Shown here: positions 25,847 through 37,009 of the stretch, in pieces
How positions within the stretch are numbered: the first letter of the stretch is position 1
Layout: each line of letters begins with the position of its first letter
Source of the DNA: Metasolibacillus fluoroglycofenilyticus
Lineage (GTDB): Bacteria; Bacillota; Bacilli; Bacillales_A; Planococcaceae
Reading direction: 5' to 3'
DNA length: 64,000 nt
NCBI RefSeq assembly: GCF_003049645.1
Contig: NZ_PYWK01000001.1
Span: forward strand, 1,395,487 to 1,459,486
The notes under the pieces: generated by a model
Seen by the model: the letters and a program-made list of their open reading frames with translations, nothing else
Told to the model about the DNA's origin: nothing
Database searches by the model: none
Made by a program: the position numbers and the translations under genes

Positions 25847-26584
25847 TTACGATAACACAAGTAAATCATAAGCCAGTTGTATAATTAAAATAACCGTAAT
25901 GATGCGCAGTAAATGGCTTGCCAACTTATTGCTAACTTTTCGTGAGAGCAATAGGCCAATTTGCGCACCGATAATGGCACCTGTCATTAATGCCAATGTT
26001 TCCATCCATAAAATTTGTCCAGTTATTATGTATGTAATAGCTGCACCAAAGCATGTAGCAAAGACACCTACACGACCTAATACAACAGCTTTCATATAGC
26101 TTAAGCCAGCATTGGCATAAATATATAATAGCAATGTTCCACTACCGGGTCCAAACATCCCATCATAAATTCCCACACTAATTAACAGTGCACGTGTGCG
26201 ATGCTTTAGCTCAAGAACGATTTTTTCACCGAAATTTGTTCTGCCTAAAAATGATAAGATAAAGGCAAAAATTAGTAAGCATAATGCAATAATCGTTAGC
26301 ACCTTGCTTGATAATAGCGAGGCAATTAACCCCCCAAGTAAACCACCGATAAAGCAAAGTAAGGCAATTGGACGTGCCTCTGTAAAAGTAACTTCTTTGT
26401 GACGCAGGGCAGAATAGAAATTTGATAATGCACTAACTGCACTAGCAACTTTGTTCGCACCAATTGCAGAGTGGACGGGCATGCCGATTAACAGCATTGT
26501 CGGTAATGTAATCAGTCCGCCACCACCAGCAAGTGTGCCAATAATATTGCCTATAAAGCCAATTAAAAATAATAACAGTAACAA
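25847..26584 (-). CDS. TauE/SafE (TSUP) family anion permease
   Basis: 245 residues with about eight hydrophobic helices and the family's glycine-rich GTLAGGGGLITLPTML near the N-terminus. Members export or import sulfite, sulfoacetate or similar anions. The start is a TTG at 26584 preceded by AAAGAAGG; no better ATG is in frame. It is followed by the serine protease after 12 bases. Confidence 0.85.
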   Translation of the reverse strand: MLLLLFLIGFIGNIIGTLAGGGGLITLPTMLLIGMPVHSAIGANKVASAVSALSNFYSALRHKEVTFTEARPIALLCFIGGLLGGLIASLLSSKVLTIIALCLLIFAFILSFLGRTNFGEKIVLELKHRTRALLISVGIYDGMFGPGSGTLLLYIYANAGLSYMKAVVLGRVGVFATCFGAAITYIITGQILWMETLALMTGAIIGAQIGLLLSRKVSNKLASHLLRIITVILIIQLAYDLLVLS

Positions 26585-26949
26585 AAAATCGCCTTCTTTC
26601 TATATGCTTCACTTTACACTATTTTTCAAGGGATGAAAATGTACGTACAAAATAAGTAGATAGGGATAGAAATGTGTCCAAAATGTGACGGATGAATTGA
26701 GGATTTTAGTAAGGACTTTGTGAAGTTTTTCATAATTTCCCTATGAAAATGAATCGTGCATGTTTTCACAAAAAATGCTGTACATAGACGCGAGCTAAAA
26801 AATGTAAGCGGTATCTTATTGTTATTTTAAGAAAATAATTTTTTCGTTTAGAAATGCTGTTTTTTATATGTGAAAAATTGAGCAAGATGTTGAAATATAT
26901 GATTTACCGAGAAAAAAGTGTATATTCGAAAGGAAATGAAACATTATTA

Positions 26950-26978
26950 TTGACTTAATAATTTCGGGGCGATATGAT
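26950..26978 (+). promoter_or_regulatory. Promoter of the malic enzyme gene
   Basis: TTGACT (26950-26955), a 17-base spacer and TATGAT (26973-26978). It lies about 45 bases upstream of the gene. The remaining 26585-26949 is AT-rich and contains no gene or palindrome I can support. Confidence 0.75.
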
Positions 26979-27023
26979 ACGTAACTATAAAGAAAATTCA
27001 GATTATTCGAAGGAGAAATGATA

Positions 27024-28229
27024 ATGGATATAATGCAAAAAGGTTTGGAATTACATGAAGAGTATTGCGGAAAAATGGAAATAAAGGCAAAGGTTCCACT
27101 TGCTGACCAATATGATTTAAGCTTAGCTTATTCACCAGGTGTAGCAGCACCTTGCATAGAAATTGAAAGGAATCCCTCCCTTGTCTATGACTATACAGTG
27201 AAGGGGAATTTTGTTGCTGTCGTAACAGATGGTACGGCTGTGCTTGGGCTTGGAGATATCGGACCAGAAGCGGCGTTGCCAGTAATGGAAGGAAAGGCAT
27301 TGTTATTAAAACGATTTGCCAATGTGGACGCTGTCCCAATTTGCTTGAATACGAAAAATGTTGACGAAATAGTACAAACTGTAAAGCTTCTTGCACCGAC
27401 ATTTGGTGGCATTAATTTAGAGGACATTTCCGCTCCGCGCTGCTTTGAAATTGAGGATCGTCTCCGTGCGGAGTGCGGGATTCCAGTGTTCCACGACGAT
27501 CAACATGGGACAGCAATTGTTGTAGGTGCTGGTTTGATAAATGCATTGAAAATTGTTGGTAAGAAGTTTAATGAAGTGAAGATTGTTATTAATGGTGCAG
27601 GTGCAGCAGGTATTGCAATTTTACGTATTTTAGTACAGATGGGCTTTACGAATATTTTAATGTGTGACACGACAGGAATTATTTATAAAGGACGTCAAGA
27701 GGGAATGAATTCAATTAAAGAAAGCATTGCCCATTTAACAAACCATAAGCTACAGCAGGGTTATTTAAGCGATGCTTTAGTGGGGGCTGATGTATTTATT
27801 GGTGTATCCGTTGCTAATTTACTAACGAAGGAACATATTGATTCCATGAATAATGAGCCGATTGTATTTGCTTTAGCTAATCCAAATCCAGAAATCACAT
27901 ACGACAATGCAAAAGCATGGGGTGTACGTGTGATTGGAACAGGGCGCTCCGACTATCCAAACCAAATCAATAATGTGTTAGCATTTCCCGGCGTCTTCCG
28001 AGGAGCGTTAGATGTTAGAGCAACAGATATTAATGAGGCGATGAAAATAGCTGCGGTTGAGGCGATTGCCTCACTCGTAACAGATGAAGAATTGAATGAG
28101 GAATATATCGTGCCGAAAGCATTTGATGAGCGAGTTGTCGGTGTAGTAGCGAAGGCTGTCGGCAGTGCAGCCATTGACTCAGGTGTCTCTGTACTATTTC
28201 AGCAGCCAATAATAGCAGGGCAGGTGTAG
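27024..28229 (+). CDS. NAD(P)-dependent malic enzyme
   Basis: 401 residues from ATG 27024; the ATG at 27018 is only 2-3 bases from AAGGAG. It decarboxylates malate to pyruvate, feeding NADPH or pyruvate pools. The malate site includes YSPGVAAPC, the substrate and metal region has FHDDQHGTA, and the nucleotide-binding site is INGAGAAGIA; FALANPNPEI marks the C-terminal conserved region. The length matches the short YtsJ/MleA-type enzymes, which are about 400 residues. Its own promoter lies just upstream. Confidence 0.92.
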   Translation: MDIMQKGLELHEEYCGKMEIKAKVPLADQYDLSLAYSPGVAAPCIEIERNPSLVYDYTVKGNFVAVVTDGTAVLGLGDIGPEAALPVMEGKALLLKRFANVDAVPICLNTKNVDEIVQTVKLLAPTFGGINLEDISAPRCFEIEDRLRAECGIPVFHDDQHGTAIVVGAGLINALKIVGKKFNEVKIVINGAGAAGIAILRILVQMGFTNILMCDTTGIIYKGRQEGMNSIKESIAHLTNHKLQQGYLSDALVGADVFIGVSVANLLTKEHIDSMNNEPIVFALANPNPEITYDNAKAWGVRVIGTGRSDYPNQINNVLAFPGVFRGALDVRATDINEAMKIAAVEAIASLVTDEELNEEYIVPKAFDERVVGVVAKAVGSAAIDSGVSVLFQQPIIAGQV

Positions 28230-28434
28230 CAAAGAGTACAAATAAAAGAAAAGCTCACATGAATGGATAAAATAGGGCAAGTTGCAAATATATCAAAAAT
28301 TTATAAATAGGAGAGGCTGTCTAAAAAGTAAACCATTCTTTTTACCAGAGAAATTTGATTTTTATTTTTTTGCATTGATTTCAGCAGAAATCTTTTACTT
28401 TTCTAAACAGTTATACCTTTCATGAAACACAATT

Positions 28435-28479
28435 GAAACGTCCCAAAAGCAGTGCCACAGCACGCTTTTGGGACGTTTC
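28435..28479. terminator. Bidirectional palindromic terminator, malic enzyme/pepF
   Basis: GAAACGTCCCAAAAGC pairs with GCTTTTGGGACGTTTC around AGTGCCACAGCAC. It is a complete copy of the recurrent family, located between convergent genes. At 28311-28400 a stretch GGCTGTCTAAAAAGTAAACC resembles a decayed left end of element A. Confidence 0.8.
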
Positions 28480-28492
28480 CAGAAGATTCACT

Positions 28493-30295
28493 TTATTCGC
28501 CAAGCTCTTCTGTAAGCTTCTCGAGCTCATCAATTAAGCTACCGATGTAGGCGATAGTATTGCGCAAGGGCTCTTCTGTCGTAATATCGACACCTGCCAT
28601 TTTTGCAAGCTCAACAGGCGTTTTAGTGCCACCTGCTTTTAACATATTAAGCCAGTCTGTTACTGCTGCCTCGCCTTCAGTTAAAATGCGCTGTGAGGCC
28701 TCTGTTGCGATAGTTAAGCCTGCAGAGTAAGTATATGGGTACAAGCCTTTATAATAGTGTAGCTGGCGCATCCAAGTTAATTCAGCACCGTCTGTTATTT
28801 CAATGGCATCGCCCCAAAATTCTTCAAGCACACTGCGCTTTAATTCATTAAGCTTTAATGCATTGACAGAGCCGCCAGCATCGATAATTTCATATACTTT
28901 TCGCTGATAAGCACCCTCGAGTAAATGGGTAACGAAGTTATGGTAATAGGTGCGTGAAATCATTTTTGCGATAACCCAGCGCTTAAAGCGTGCATCGCTA
29001 GCATTTTGTAATAAATGGTGTGCCATAAGCATTTCATTCATCGTCGATGGCGCTTCTATAAAGTACATGGATGGGCGAGCACCGAAAATATTTTGATGTG
29101 TATTTGCCAAATGGAAATGCCCCGCATGACCAAGCTCATGCGCCAAAACAAATACTTGCTTCATCCGGCTTGTCCATGAAATCAAAACATATGGATGGTA
29201 GCCGAATGGGCTAGAGCAAAAGGCTCCATTTGATTTGCCAATGTTTTGTGCAAAATCAATCCAGCGTTCATCGAAGGAGCGGTCAAGCATTTCTGCATAA
29301 TCAGCTCCTAAAATAGCGAGACCATCCTTGACATATTGACGCGCTTCCTCGATAGAAACTACTGGTTCATATGCGGGGTCTAAAGAAATTTTTAAATCAG
29401 CAAAGGTCATTTGCTCTAAGCCATGAACCTTTTGTAGCAGTTTTGCATAACGACGCATATGCGGGGCAAGTTCAGACATAATTAAGTCGATTTGACGGTC
29501 ATACAATGTGCGGTCTACTTCCTGGGACTGTAACAAGAAGTCAAAAACTGAATGATAGCCACGTAAATCAGCCTCCGATTTTTCTCGTTGAATATGCGTA
29601 GCGTAAGTTTTTGCTGTTGTATGCTGGTAATCACGTAATTTATTGTGGAATGCATGAAAGGCTGTACGGCGAATAGCAGCATCATTTTCGAATTCCCAGT
29701 CACCTTCAAATAAGTTATAGCTAAGAGGGTAGGTTTTACCGTTCACCTCGAAATCTGGAAATTGCAAATCTACTAACTTTGTAATGTAGTACAGCTCAAA
29801 GGCAGCCCCGAATGTTGTACCGAATGAAGCGAGCGCTTTTTCTGCCTCTGGATGTAGTTGATGTGGCTTTTGCTGCAAAAGTTTATTGATAAAATATGCG
29901 TACTGTGGTGCAAGCTGGCTTGCCCCGTGTAAAATGTCCTCATCAAGCTGTAAAAGCTCACTTTGAATGAATGATAGCTTGGAGTTTAAGGAAGAGGTTA
30001 GCTGCGATACTTTTGCTGAGCGCAATTGTGATTCGCCATTCGTTTGGTCTACACTTTGTGCAAGAAAGGCGTATGTTGTAATAGGCATCATTTTTTCTAA
30101 ATATGCTTCATATGCAGCAATGACTTCAATTGCTTTTTCCGCATTTGTAATTTGCCCTTTATATTTTGCTTCAGTAGCGGCTGCGTATTGTTTGGCACTT
30201 TCAATTGTCTCCTCGAACTGTTGCTCTGTTTCAAATAAATCCTCAAGGTTCCATGTTTCTGCAAGCTTTACTTCATTTCGTTTTAATATTGCCAT
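28493..30295 (-). CDS. pepF: M3 family oligoendopeptidase F (paralogue 1)
   Basis: 600 residues from ATG 30295 with GGAGG in front. The zinc motif HELGH is in LAHELGHAGHF near residue 383, followed by EAPSTMNE, where the third ligand lies. It cleaves peptides of 7-17 residues in the cytoplasm. It is a close paralogue of the gene at 30780-32585, same direction, with element A/B repeats between. The upstream frame extension has no ribosome-binding site and is repeat-derived. Confidence 0.93.
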   Translation of the reverse strand: MAILKRNEVKLAETWNLEDLFETEQQFEETIESAKQYAAATEAKYKGQITNAEKAIEVIAAYEAYLEKMMPITTYAFLAQSVDQTNGESQLRSAKVSQLTSSLNSKLSFIQSELLQLDEDILHGASQLAPQYAYFINKLLQQKPHQLHPEAEKALASFGTTFGAAFELYYITKLVDLQFPDFEVNGKTYPLSYNLFEGDWEFENDAAIRRTAFHAFHNKLRDYQHTTAKTYATHIQREKSEADLRGYHSVFDFLLQSQEVDRTLYDRQIDLIMSELAPHMRRYAKLLQKVHGLEQMTFADLKISLDPAYEPVVSIEEARQYVKDGLAILGADYAEMLDRSFDERWIDFAQNIGKSNGAFCSSPFGYHPYVLISWTSRMKQVFVLAHELGHAGHFHLANTHQNIFGARPSMYFIEAPSTMNEMLMAHHLLQNASDARFKRWVIAKMISRTYYHNFVTHLLEGAYQRKVYEIIDAGGSVNALKLNELKRSVLEEFWGDAIEITDGAELTWMRQLHYYKGLYPYTYSAGLTIATEASQRILTEGEAAVTDWLNMLKAGGTKTPVELAKMAGVDITTEEPLRNTIAYIGSLIDELEKLTEELGE

Positions 30296-30400
30296 ATAAA
30301 CTAGCCTCCTATCTTTTTCGTTAAAACAGCAAGAGCTCGGCCGTTCAAAAAGCTGACTCGTCCTAGATACAACGAAAATAAGATTTTTAATAAATAAATC

Positions 30401-30764
30401 GGGGCTGTCCGAAAAGTACATTTTGTTTTGCCACCGCATTGAAATAAATGTTTTCATCGCTTCACTTTTACTGAAAGCTAACACTGCTAAAGCCAATGTT
30501 CATCCCATTTTTAAAAGAGGCGCTTTCTGTTTATCACGTATTAACAGGCTGTAAGACCCCCACTTCAAAACAGCAGATAAAAACAAGATGTTTAAGTGGG
30601 GGATCAAACAGCCTGTAAAAACCCGAATGGTGAAACTACCAATCAGTGGGGGTGTGCGAAGCCCCCCACTGATTGAAGGTTCACTTTATATGAATCAACA
30701 TTTTGTGAAGCATCATTGCTACTGTCCAAAATGCCGGCTATGCACGGCTTTTTGGACAGCCCCT
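30401..30764 (+). repeat. Repeat element A, copy 2, interrupted by element B
   Basis: Left part 30401-30534 (GGGGCTGTCCGAAAAG to CTGTTTAT) and right part 30690-30764 (TGAATCAACATTTTGTG to TTTTTGGACAGCCCC) together rebuild one A element. Copy 1 at 24811 is continuous across the junction (CTGTTTATAGGAATCACC), proving that the B sequence in between is an insertion. Confidence 0.88.
30535..30684 (-). repeat. Repeat element B, full 150-bp copy nested in element A
   Basis: 150 bases flanked on both sides by TTTAT (30530-30534 and 30685-30689). It contains two long hairpins: one pairing CAGGCTGT..CCCCCACTT with AAGTGGGGG..ACAGCCTG, and one pairing CAATCAGTGGGG with CCCCACTGATTG. The complement of the copy at 55867-56016, also exactly 150 bases. 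Confidence 0.88.
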
Positions 30765-30779
30765 CTCTTGTTGTAGTGA

Positions 30780-32585
30780 TTAAATTTCACCAAGCTCAAC
30801 TGTTAACTTTTCTAGCTCATCAATTAAGTTACCGATGTAAGCGATTGTGTTGCGTAGTGGCTCCTCTGTTGTAATATCAACACCCGCCATTTTTGCAAGC
30901 TCGACAGGTGATTTTGTACCACCCGATTTTAAAACATTAATCCAATCTGCTACAGCAGGCTCGCCTTCCTCTAAAATACGCTTCGATACTTGTGTAGAAA
31001 TCGTTAAGCCAGCAGAATACGTATATGGATATAAGCCCATATAGTAGTGTGGTTGGCGCATCCAAGTTAATTCAGCACCATCTAAAATATCTACTGTATC
31101 GCCCCAGAATTCTTCAAGTACACCGCGTTTTAATTCATTTAATTTCGCTGCGTTGACAGAGCCGCCGGCATCAATAATTTCATATACTTTACGCTGATAC
31201 GCAGCCTCTAATAAATGTGTAACAAAGTTATGATAGTAAGTGCGTGACACGATTGTTGAGATTACCCAACGTTTGAAGCGCGCATCGCTTGAGTTTTGTA
31301 ATAGGTGATTTGCCATTAGCATTTCATTCATTGTCGATGGTGCCTCGATAAAGTATAGAGAAGGACGCGCATTGTAAATATTTTGGTTAGCATTTGCTAA
31401 ATAGAAGTGACCCGCGTGTCCAAGCTCATGCGCTAATACAAACACTTCGTTCATTTTACTTGTCCAAGAAATCAAAATATATGGGTGATAGCCGAATGGG
31501 CTAGAGCAAAATGCACCTGTTGATTTACCCGCATTGTTTGCAAAATCTGTCCAGCGCTCATCGAACGAACGGTCAAGCATTTCTGCATAGTCAGCTCCCA
31601 TAACAGCTAAGCCTTCCTTCATATATTTGCGGGATTCTTCCGTTGTGATTTTTGGCTCATAGGATGGGTCAAGTGAAATTTTTAAGTCTGCAAAAGTCAT
31701 TTGCTCTAGCTTATGAACTTTTTGTAGTAATTTTGCATAGCGGCGCATATGTGGCGCTAACTCGGACATAATTAAGTTGATTTGTCGATCATAAAGTGTG
31801 CGATCGACTTCCTGTGGTTGTAATAAGTAATCGAAAACAGAGTTATAACCGCGTAAATCTGCTTCTGTCTTTTCTGTTTTTAAATGTGTATCATATGTTT
31901 TTGCTGTTGTATGCTGATATTCGCGTAGTTTGCTATGGAATGCATTAAATGCAGCGTGACGAATTTCTTTATCATTTTCTGGCTCCCAGTCTCCCTCGAA
32001 TAAATTGTAGCTAAGTGGATAGCTTTCACCATTTGCTTCGAAATTAGGGAACTGCATATCTACTAATTTAGTCGTATTGTACAAGCCATACGCAGCATCA
32101 AAAGTTGTTCCAAATGCCGCTAATGCTTTTTCGGCTTCTGGGTGTAGCTGGTAAGGCTTTTGGCGTAATAGCTTGCGAATATAGTTGGCATATTGTGGCG
32201 CTTGTTCACTAGCTTGCACTAATACCTTTTCATCAAGCTGTAGAAGCTCACTTTGGATGAAAGATAACTGGGCGCTAATTGCTGAATTCATTTGCCCGAT
32301 TTTTGCTGCGCGCATTTGTGCCTCACCATTTGTTTGCTCAACGCTAAGGGAAAGGTTTGCGTATGTACCAATTGGCACTAATTTTTCATATAACTTTTCG
32401 TATGCAGCGATAACATTGACTGCACTTTCTGCATCTGAAATTTTACCTTTATATGTTTCTGCAATTGCTGCTGCGACAGATTGTGCTTCAACAATTGCCT
32501 CCTCAAATTGCTGTTCTGTAGCAAATAAATCTGCTAAGTTCCAAGTTTCCTCGATATTCACTTCACTACGTTTTAATGTTGACAT
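30780..32585 (-). CDS. pepF: M3 family oligoendopeptidase F (paralogue 2)
   Basis: 601 residues from ATG 32585, with GAGGAGGC upstream. Same architecture and catalytic HELGH motif (LAHELGHAGHFYLAN) as the gene downstream, and long identical stretches such as LQKVHxLEQMTFADLKISLDP and AGVDITTEEPLRNTIAYIG. Tandem duplication of pepF is seen elsewhere in Firmicutes; differences are scattered, so the two may have different peptide preferences. The 484-base gap between the two copies holds only element A/B. Confidence 0.93.
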   Translation of the reverse strand: MSTLKRSEVNIEETWNLADLFATEQQFEEAIVEAQSVAAAIAETYKGKISDAESAVNVIAAYEKLYEKLVPIGTYANLSLSVEQTNGEAQMRAAKIGQMNSAISAQLSFIQSELLQLDEKVLVQASEQAPQYANYIRKLLRQKPYQLHPEAEKALAAFGTTFDAAYGLYNTTKLVDMQFPNFEANGESYPLSYNLFEGDWEPENDKEIRHAAFNAFHSKLREYQHTTAKTYDTHLKTEKTEADLRGYNSVFDYLLQPQEVDRTLYDRQINLIMSELAPHMRRYAKLLQKVHKLEQMTFADLKISLDPSYEPKITTEESRKYMKEGLAVMGADYAEMLDRSFDERWTDFANNAGKSTGAFCSSPFGYHPYILISWTSKMNEVFVLAHELGHAGHFYLANANQNIYNARPSLYFIEAPSTMNEMLMANHLLQNSSDARFKRWVISTIVSRTYYHNFVTHLLEAAYQRKVYEIIDAGGSVNAAKLNELKRGVLEEFWGDTVDILDGAELTWMRQPHYYMGLYPYTYSAGLTISTQVSKRILEEGEPAVADWINVLKSGGTKSPVELAKMAGVDITTEEPLRNTIAYIGNLIDELEKLTVELGEI

Positions 32586-32800
32586 AAAAAGCCTCCTCGT
32601 ATTCCGATATTCGAAATAAATTGTACCATCATTTACGGAATTGCGCAAAAATTATGACGTCTAATTATCAATTGTAAACAATTTTAAAAGAATATAAATA
32701 TTGCGTAATACCATTTACATTGTATGCAAAAAAGGAAATAATATTGTTGAATTTGGAAGGTAGTGCTTGCTAATGTCGGTAGAAAGGGATTGTTCATAAT

Positions 32801-33964
32801 ATGAGGAAGTATTTCGAGGTGTTTTGGACAGCCTTCAAGCTGGGCTGTACATCTTTTGGTGGGCCAAGTGCGCATCTTAGCTATTTTTACGATACATATG
32901 TGCAACGTAAGCAATGGCTAAACGATAAGGCATATGCCAATATTGTAGCACTATCGCAATTTCTCCCTGGACCAGCTAGCAGTCAAGTAGGGATTGCCAT
33001 TGGCTTAGCCAAAGCAGGCTTGTTCGGTGGTATTTTATCGTTTTTAGGATTTACATTGCCATCTGCTGTCATTTTATTGTTGTTTTCCTTGTTTTTTGTG
33101 CAGGGGGATTATGGGCTAAGCTTGTTACATAGCTTGAAACTTGTCGCTGTAGCGATTGTAATTCATGCAGTTATCGGCATGGGAAAATCATTTGTTACTG
33201 AGTCGAAAGAGAAAATTGTAACACTACTTGCACTAGCAGGAGTGCTATTGATTGATAATGCATGGTCACATATTATAGTGATAGCAAGTAGCGGAATATT
33301 GAGCTATATGCTGTTTCGGGATAGTGCAATTACGCGAGAGGGGGAGCGCTTCAAGCTTGCTTTATCAAAGCGTCTAGGTGCTGCTTGTTTAATTATATAT
33401 ATCGGTTTACTCGCTTTATTACCTATCATGAGTCAATTGACAAAATGGCAGTGGCTTGACTGGTTCGAAAGGTTTTACCGTGCAGGCGCACTAGTCTTTG
33501 GGGGAGGGCATGTTGTTTTGCCCTTGTTGGAGCGCGAATTTGTCGCTACAGGCATAATGACGGAGGCGAGCTTTTTTGCAGGCTACGGGCTAACACAGGC
33601 AGTTCCAGGCCCGCTTTTTACATTTGCAACTTATATAGGGGCAGATATTGGCGGACTATTTGGTGCAGTGTTGGCAACCGTTGCTATTTTTCTTCCAGCC
33701 TTTTTGCTTATCATCGGTGCTTTGCCCTTTTGGTTACAGTTTAGTCAAAATCCCAAGCTTGGAGCTATTGTGAAAGGGATGAATGCGGCAGTAGTTGGTA
33801 TTTTACTTGCTACATTATTTGACCCATTATGGGTAACGACTGTCCTAACTACTAAAGATTTTATCGTTGTATCCATATTGTTTAGTCTATTAATGTTTTG
33901 GAAGAAACCGTCTTGGTTAGTTGTTTTACTAGGTATTGTAATGGGGTTTGTCTCTACGCTGTAG
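32801..33964 (+). CDS. chrA: Chromate/anion transporter of the CHR family
   Basis: 387 residues in two homologous halves of about 190 residues, the long-chain CHR form. The N-terminal motif FKLGCTSFGGPSAHLSYF and the second-half motif GALVFGGGHVVLPLLERE are characteristic, as is GLTQAVPGP. It is an inner-membrane exporter of chromate or a related anion. The ATG follows AGAAAGGGATT with wide spacing. It stands alone between terminators. Confidence 0.9.
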   Translation: MRKYFEVFWTAFKLGCTSFGGPSAHLSYFYDTYVQRKQWLNDKAYANIVALSQFLPGPASSQVGIAIGLAKAGLFGGILSFLGFTLPSAVILLLFSLFFVQGDYGLSLLHSLKLVAVAIVIHAVIGMGKSFVTESKEKIVTLLALAGVLLIDNAWSHIIVIASSGILSYMLFRDSAITREGERFKLALSKRLGAACLIIYIGLLALLPIMSQLTKWQWLDWFERFYRAGALVFGGGHVVLPLLEREFVATGIMTEASFFAGYGLTQAVPGPLFTFATYIGADIGGLFGAVLATVAIFLPAFLLIIGALPFWLQFSQNPKLGAIVKGMNAAVVGILLATLFDPLWVTTVLTTKDFIVVSILFSLLMFWKKPSWLVVLLGIVMGFVSTL

Positions 33965-33993
33965 CATGTTTGATTAGCTGTTTAATAAAAAAC

Positions 33994-34039
33994 AAAACGT
34001 CCAAAAAGTAGTGCCACGCACGCTTTTTGGACGTTTTTT
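33994..34039. terminator. Bidirectional palindromic terminator, chrA/purC
   Basis: AAAACGTCCAAAAAG pairs with CTTTTTGGACGTTTT around TAGTGCCACGCACG. Complete family copy between convergent genes. Confidence 0.85.
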
Positions 34040-34042
34040 GTT

Positions 34043-34726
34043 TTAAGCAAGCATTATTTTTTCTAATTGTAGAGGTTCAATGTATTCTGTGCCTTTATAT
34101 ACACGCATATTCCCACCTGAAATTTCATCGATTAAGAGGATTTCATTCGTTTTGGCATCGCGACCAAATTCTAGTTTAATATCGTATAAAGTTAAATCTT
34201 TTTTAGCAAGCTCGGCTGCAACAAATTTAGAAATTTCAATTGTGCGTTGCTTTAAAATATCGTATTCCTCTAATGATAAAATGCCAAGCATATCAAGTGC
34301 GTCCGCTGAAATAGGTGGGTCTTGACGCTCATCGTCTTTAATTGTCACTTCCACAAATGCATTGAGGTCTTGACCTTCCTTTGCATATGCACCATAGCGA
34401 CGTAAAAAAGAGCCGACAGCTTTAAAACGGCAAATAACTTCTAAGCCATTGCCAAATACTGAAGCAGGCTTGACCGTCATTGTTGCGTCAGTGAAGTTTG
34501 CATCTACATAGTGTGTTGGTACACCTTGTTCATTTAGCTTTGAATAGAAAAATGCAGTAAGGCGAAGTCCTGCTAAGCCAGCACCGTCGATTGTTAAACC
34601 AACTGTATTCGCGCCCGGGTCGAATACACCATTTTCACCTGTCACATCATCTTTAAACTTCAATAAATAGTGTCCATCTGCTTGTTTAAAGACATCTTTT
34701 GTTTTACCTGTGTAAACTAATTCCAC
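34043..34726 (-). CDS. purC: SAICAR synthetase-like protein (short PurC)
   Basis: 227 residues, about 10 shorter than ordinary PurC. VYTGKTKDVF near the N-terminus matches the PurC nucleotide-binding start, and RRYGAY plus DIKLEFG and LLIDEISGGNMRVYK match conserved PurC segments. PurC joins aspartate to CAIR in purine synthesis. The gene is isolated from any purine operon, has DPGANTV where NNxIS is usual, and lacks the FLGIS-type segment, so it may be a second, specialised copy. No purine riboswitch precedes it. Confidence 0.75.
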   Translation of the reverse strand: MELVYTGKTKDVFKQADGHYLLKFKDDVTGENGVFDPGANTVGLTIDGAGLAGLRLTAFFYSKLNEQGVPTHYVDANFTDATMTVKPASVFGNGLEVICRFKAVGSFLRRYGAYAKEGQDLNAFVEVTIKDDERQDPPISADALDMLGILSLEEYDILKQRTIEISKFVAAELAKKDLTLYDIKLEFGRDAKTNEILLIDEISGGNMRVYKGTEYIEPLQLEKIMLA

Positions 34727-34940
34727 AAGAAACCCTCCATTTCACAAAATATAGCTATATTGTAACACGAACGATTATAAACTTGTCTATAGAAAATGTT
34801 CGTTTTTGTTACAAATACGTTAAAGAGGGCATTTGAAAAGGCGATTTTTATTTATTCAACCTAAATTTCAAGAAAAGCTACTAGATTTACTGTTTATAAC
34901 CTTTTAAAATAAATTAACTATTTAAAAAATACTAATAAAA

Positions 34941-34977
34941 CATCCGAAAAGCAGTGCTTCTGCGCGCTTTTCGGACG
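34941..34977. terminator. Palindromic terminator after gdhA
   Basis: CATCCGAAAAGC pairs with GCTTTTCGGACG around AGTGCTTCTGCGC. It is downstream of gdhA on the minus strand. Confidence 0.8.
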
Positions 34978-34990
34978 TCCCTACAGCTTC

Positions 34991-36367
<1,377 letters not shown>

Positions 36368-36538
36368 TTATTCCTCCCTCAAAATACTGTTAGATGTTAT
36401 AGTATTATGATTTTTCTTGCAATTCAATCAATTTTTATTCGTTTGTGAGGAAATGGCTGAAAAAAAGCCGGCAAAAAATTATATGGAGATAATAAAATAG
36501 AAGTAAAAAATGCTTTTTTTTGAAAGGGGAAATAATCG

Positions 36539-37009
36539 TTGATTCAATTATTAATTGATGCGGATGCATGCCCAGTTATTGATTTGGCGCTATCTGTTTC
36601 ATCTCAATATAAGATAAAACCAATCTTGTTTTGCGATACTTCCCATCGCATTGAACGTGATAATGTTATAACAATTATTGTGCCAAAGGGACCCGATTCA
36701 GTTGATTTTAAGCTAGTGAATACGCTTTCGAAAAATGATATTGTGATTACAGGTGATTACGGCCTAGCAGCAATGTGTTTAGCAAAAGGTGCTTTTGTAG
36801 TTGACCATAATGGAAGAGAAATGACAGCAGAAAATATAGACCAGTTGCTAGCTTTTCGTTATGAAAGTGCAAAATTTAGGCGAGCAGGTGGAAGAACAAA
36901 AGGACCGAAAAAGCGTACAGAGGAAAACAATATTGCCTTCAAAAAAATTTTTCAACAAATTTGTGAACGCGCCGAAAAATTGAAAGGAGAAACGAATAAT
37001 AATGCATAA
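36539..37009 (+). CDS. YaiI/YqxD family protein (DUF188)
   Basis: 156 residues. The signature IDADACPV sits at residues 5-12, and TGDYGLA plus RRAGGRTKGPKKRT match the conserved DUF188 body, a PIN-like fold of unknown function. The start is a TTG at 36539 after GAAAGGGG. It overlaps dsdA by 8 bases, so the two are translationally coupled. Confidence 0.88.
   Translation: MIQLLIDADACPVIDLALSVSSQYKIKPILFCDTSHRIERDNVITIIVPKGPDSVDFKLVNTLSKNDIVITGDYGLAAMCLAKGAFVVDHNGREMTAENIDQLLAFRYESAKFRRAGGRTKGPKKRTEENNIAFKKIFQQICERAEKLKGETNNNA

Noticed and set aside
26585..27017. Possible gene or riboswitch in the spacer before malic enzyme
   Set aside because: Only an AT-rich stretch and one good promoter could be supported.
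34727..34800. Purine riboswitch before the PurC-like gene
   Set aside because: No conserved purine-aptamer sequence is visible.
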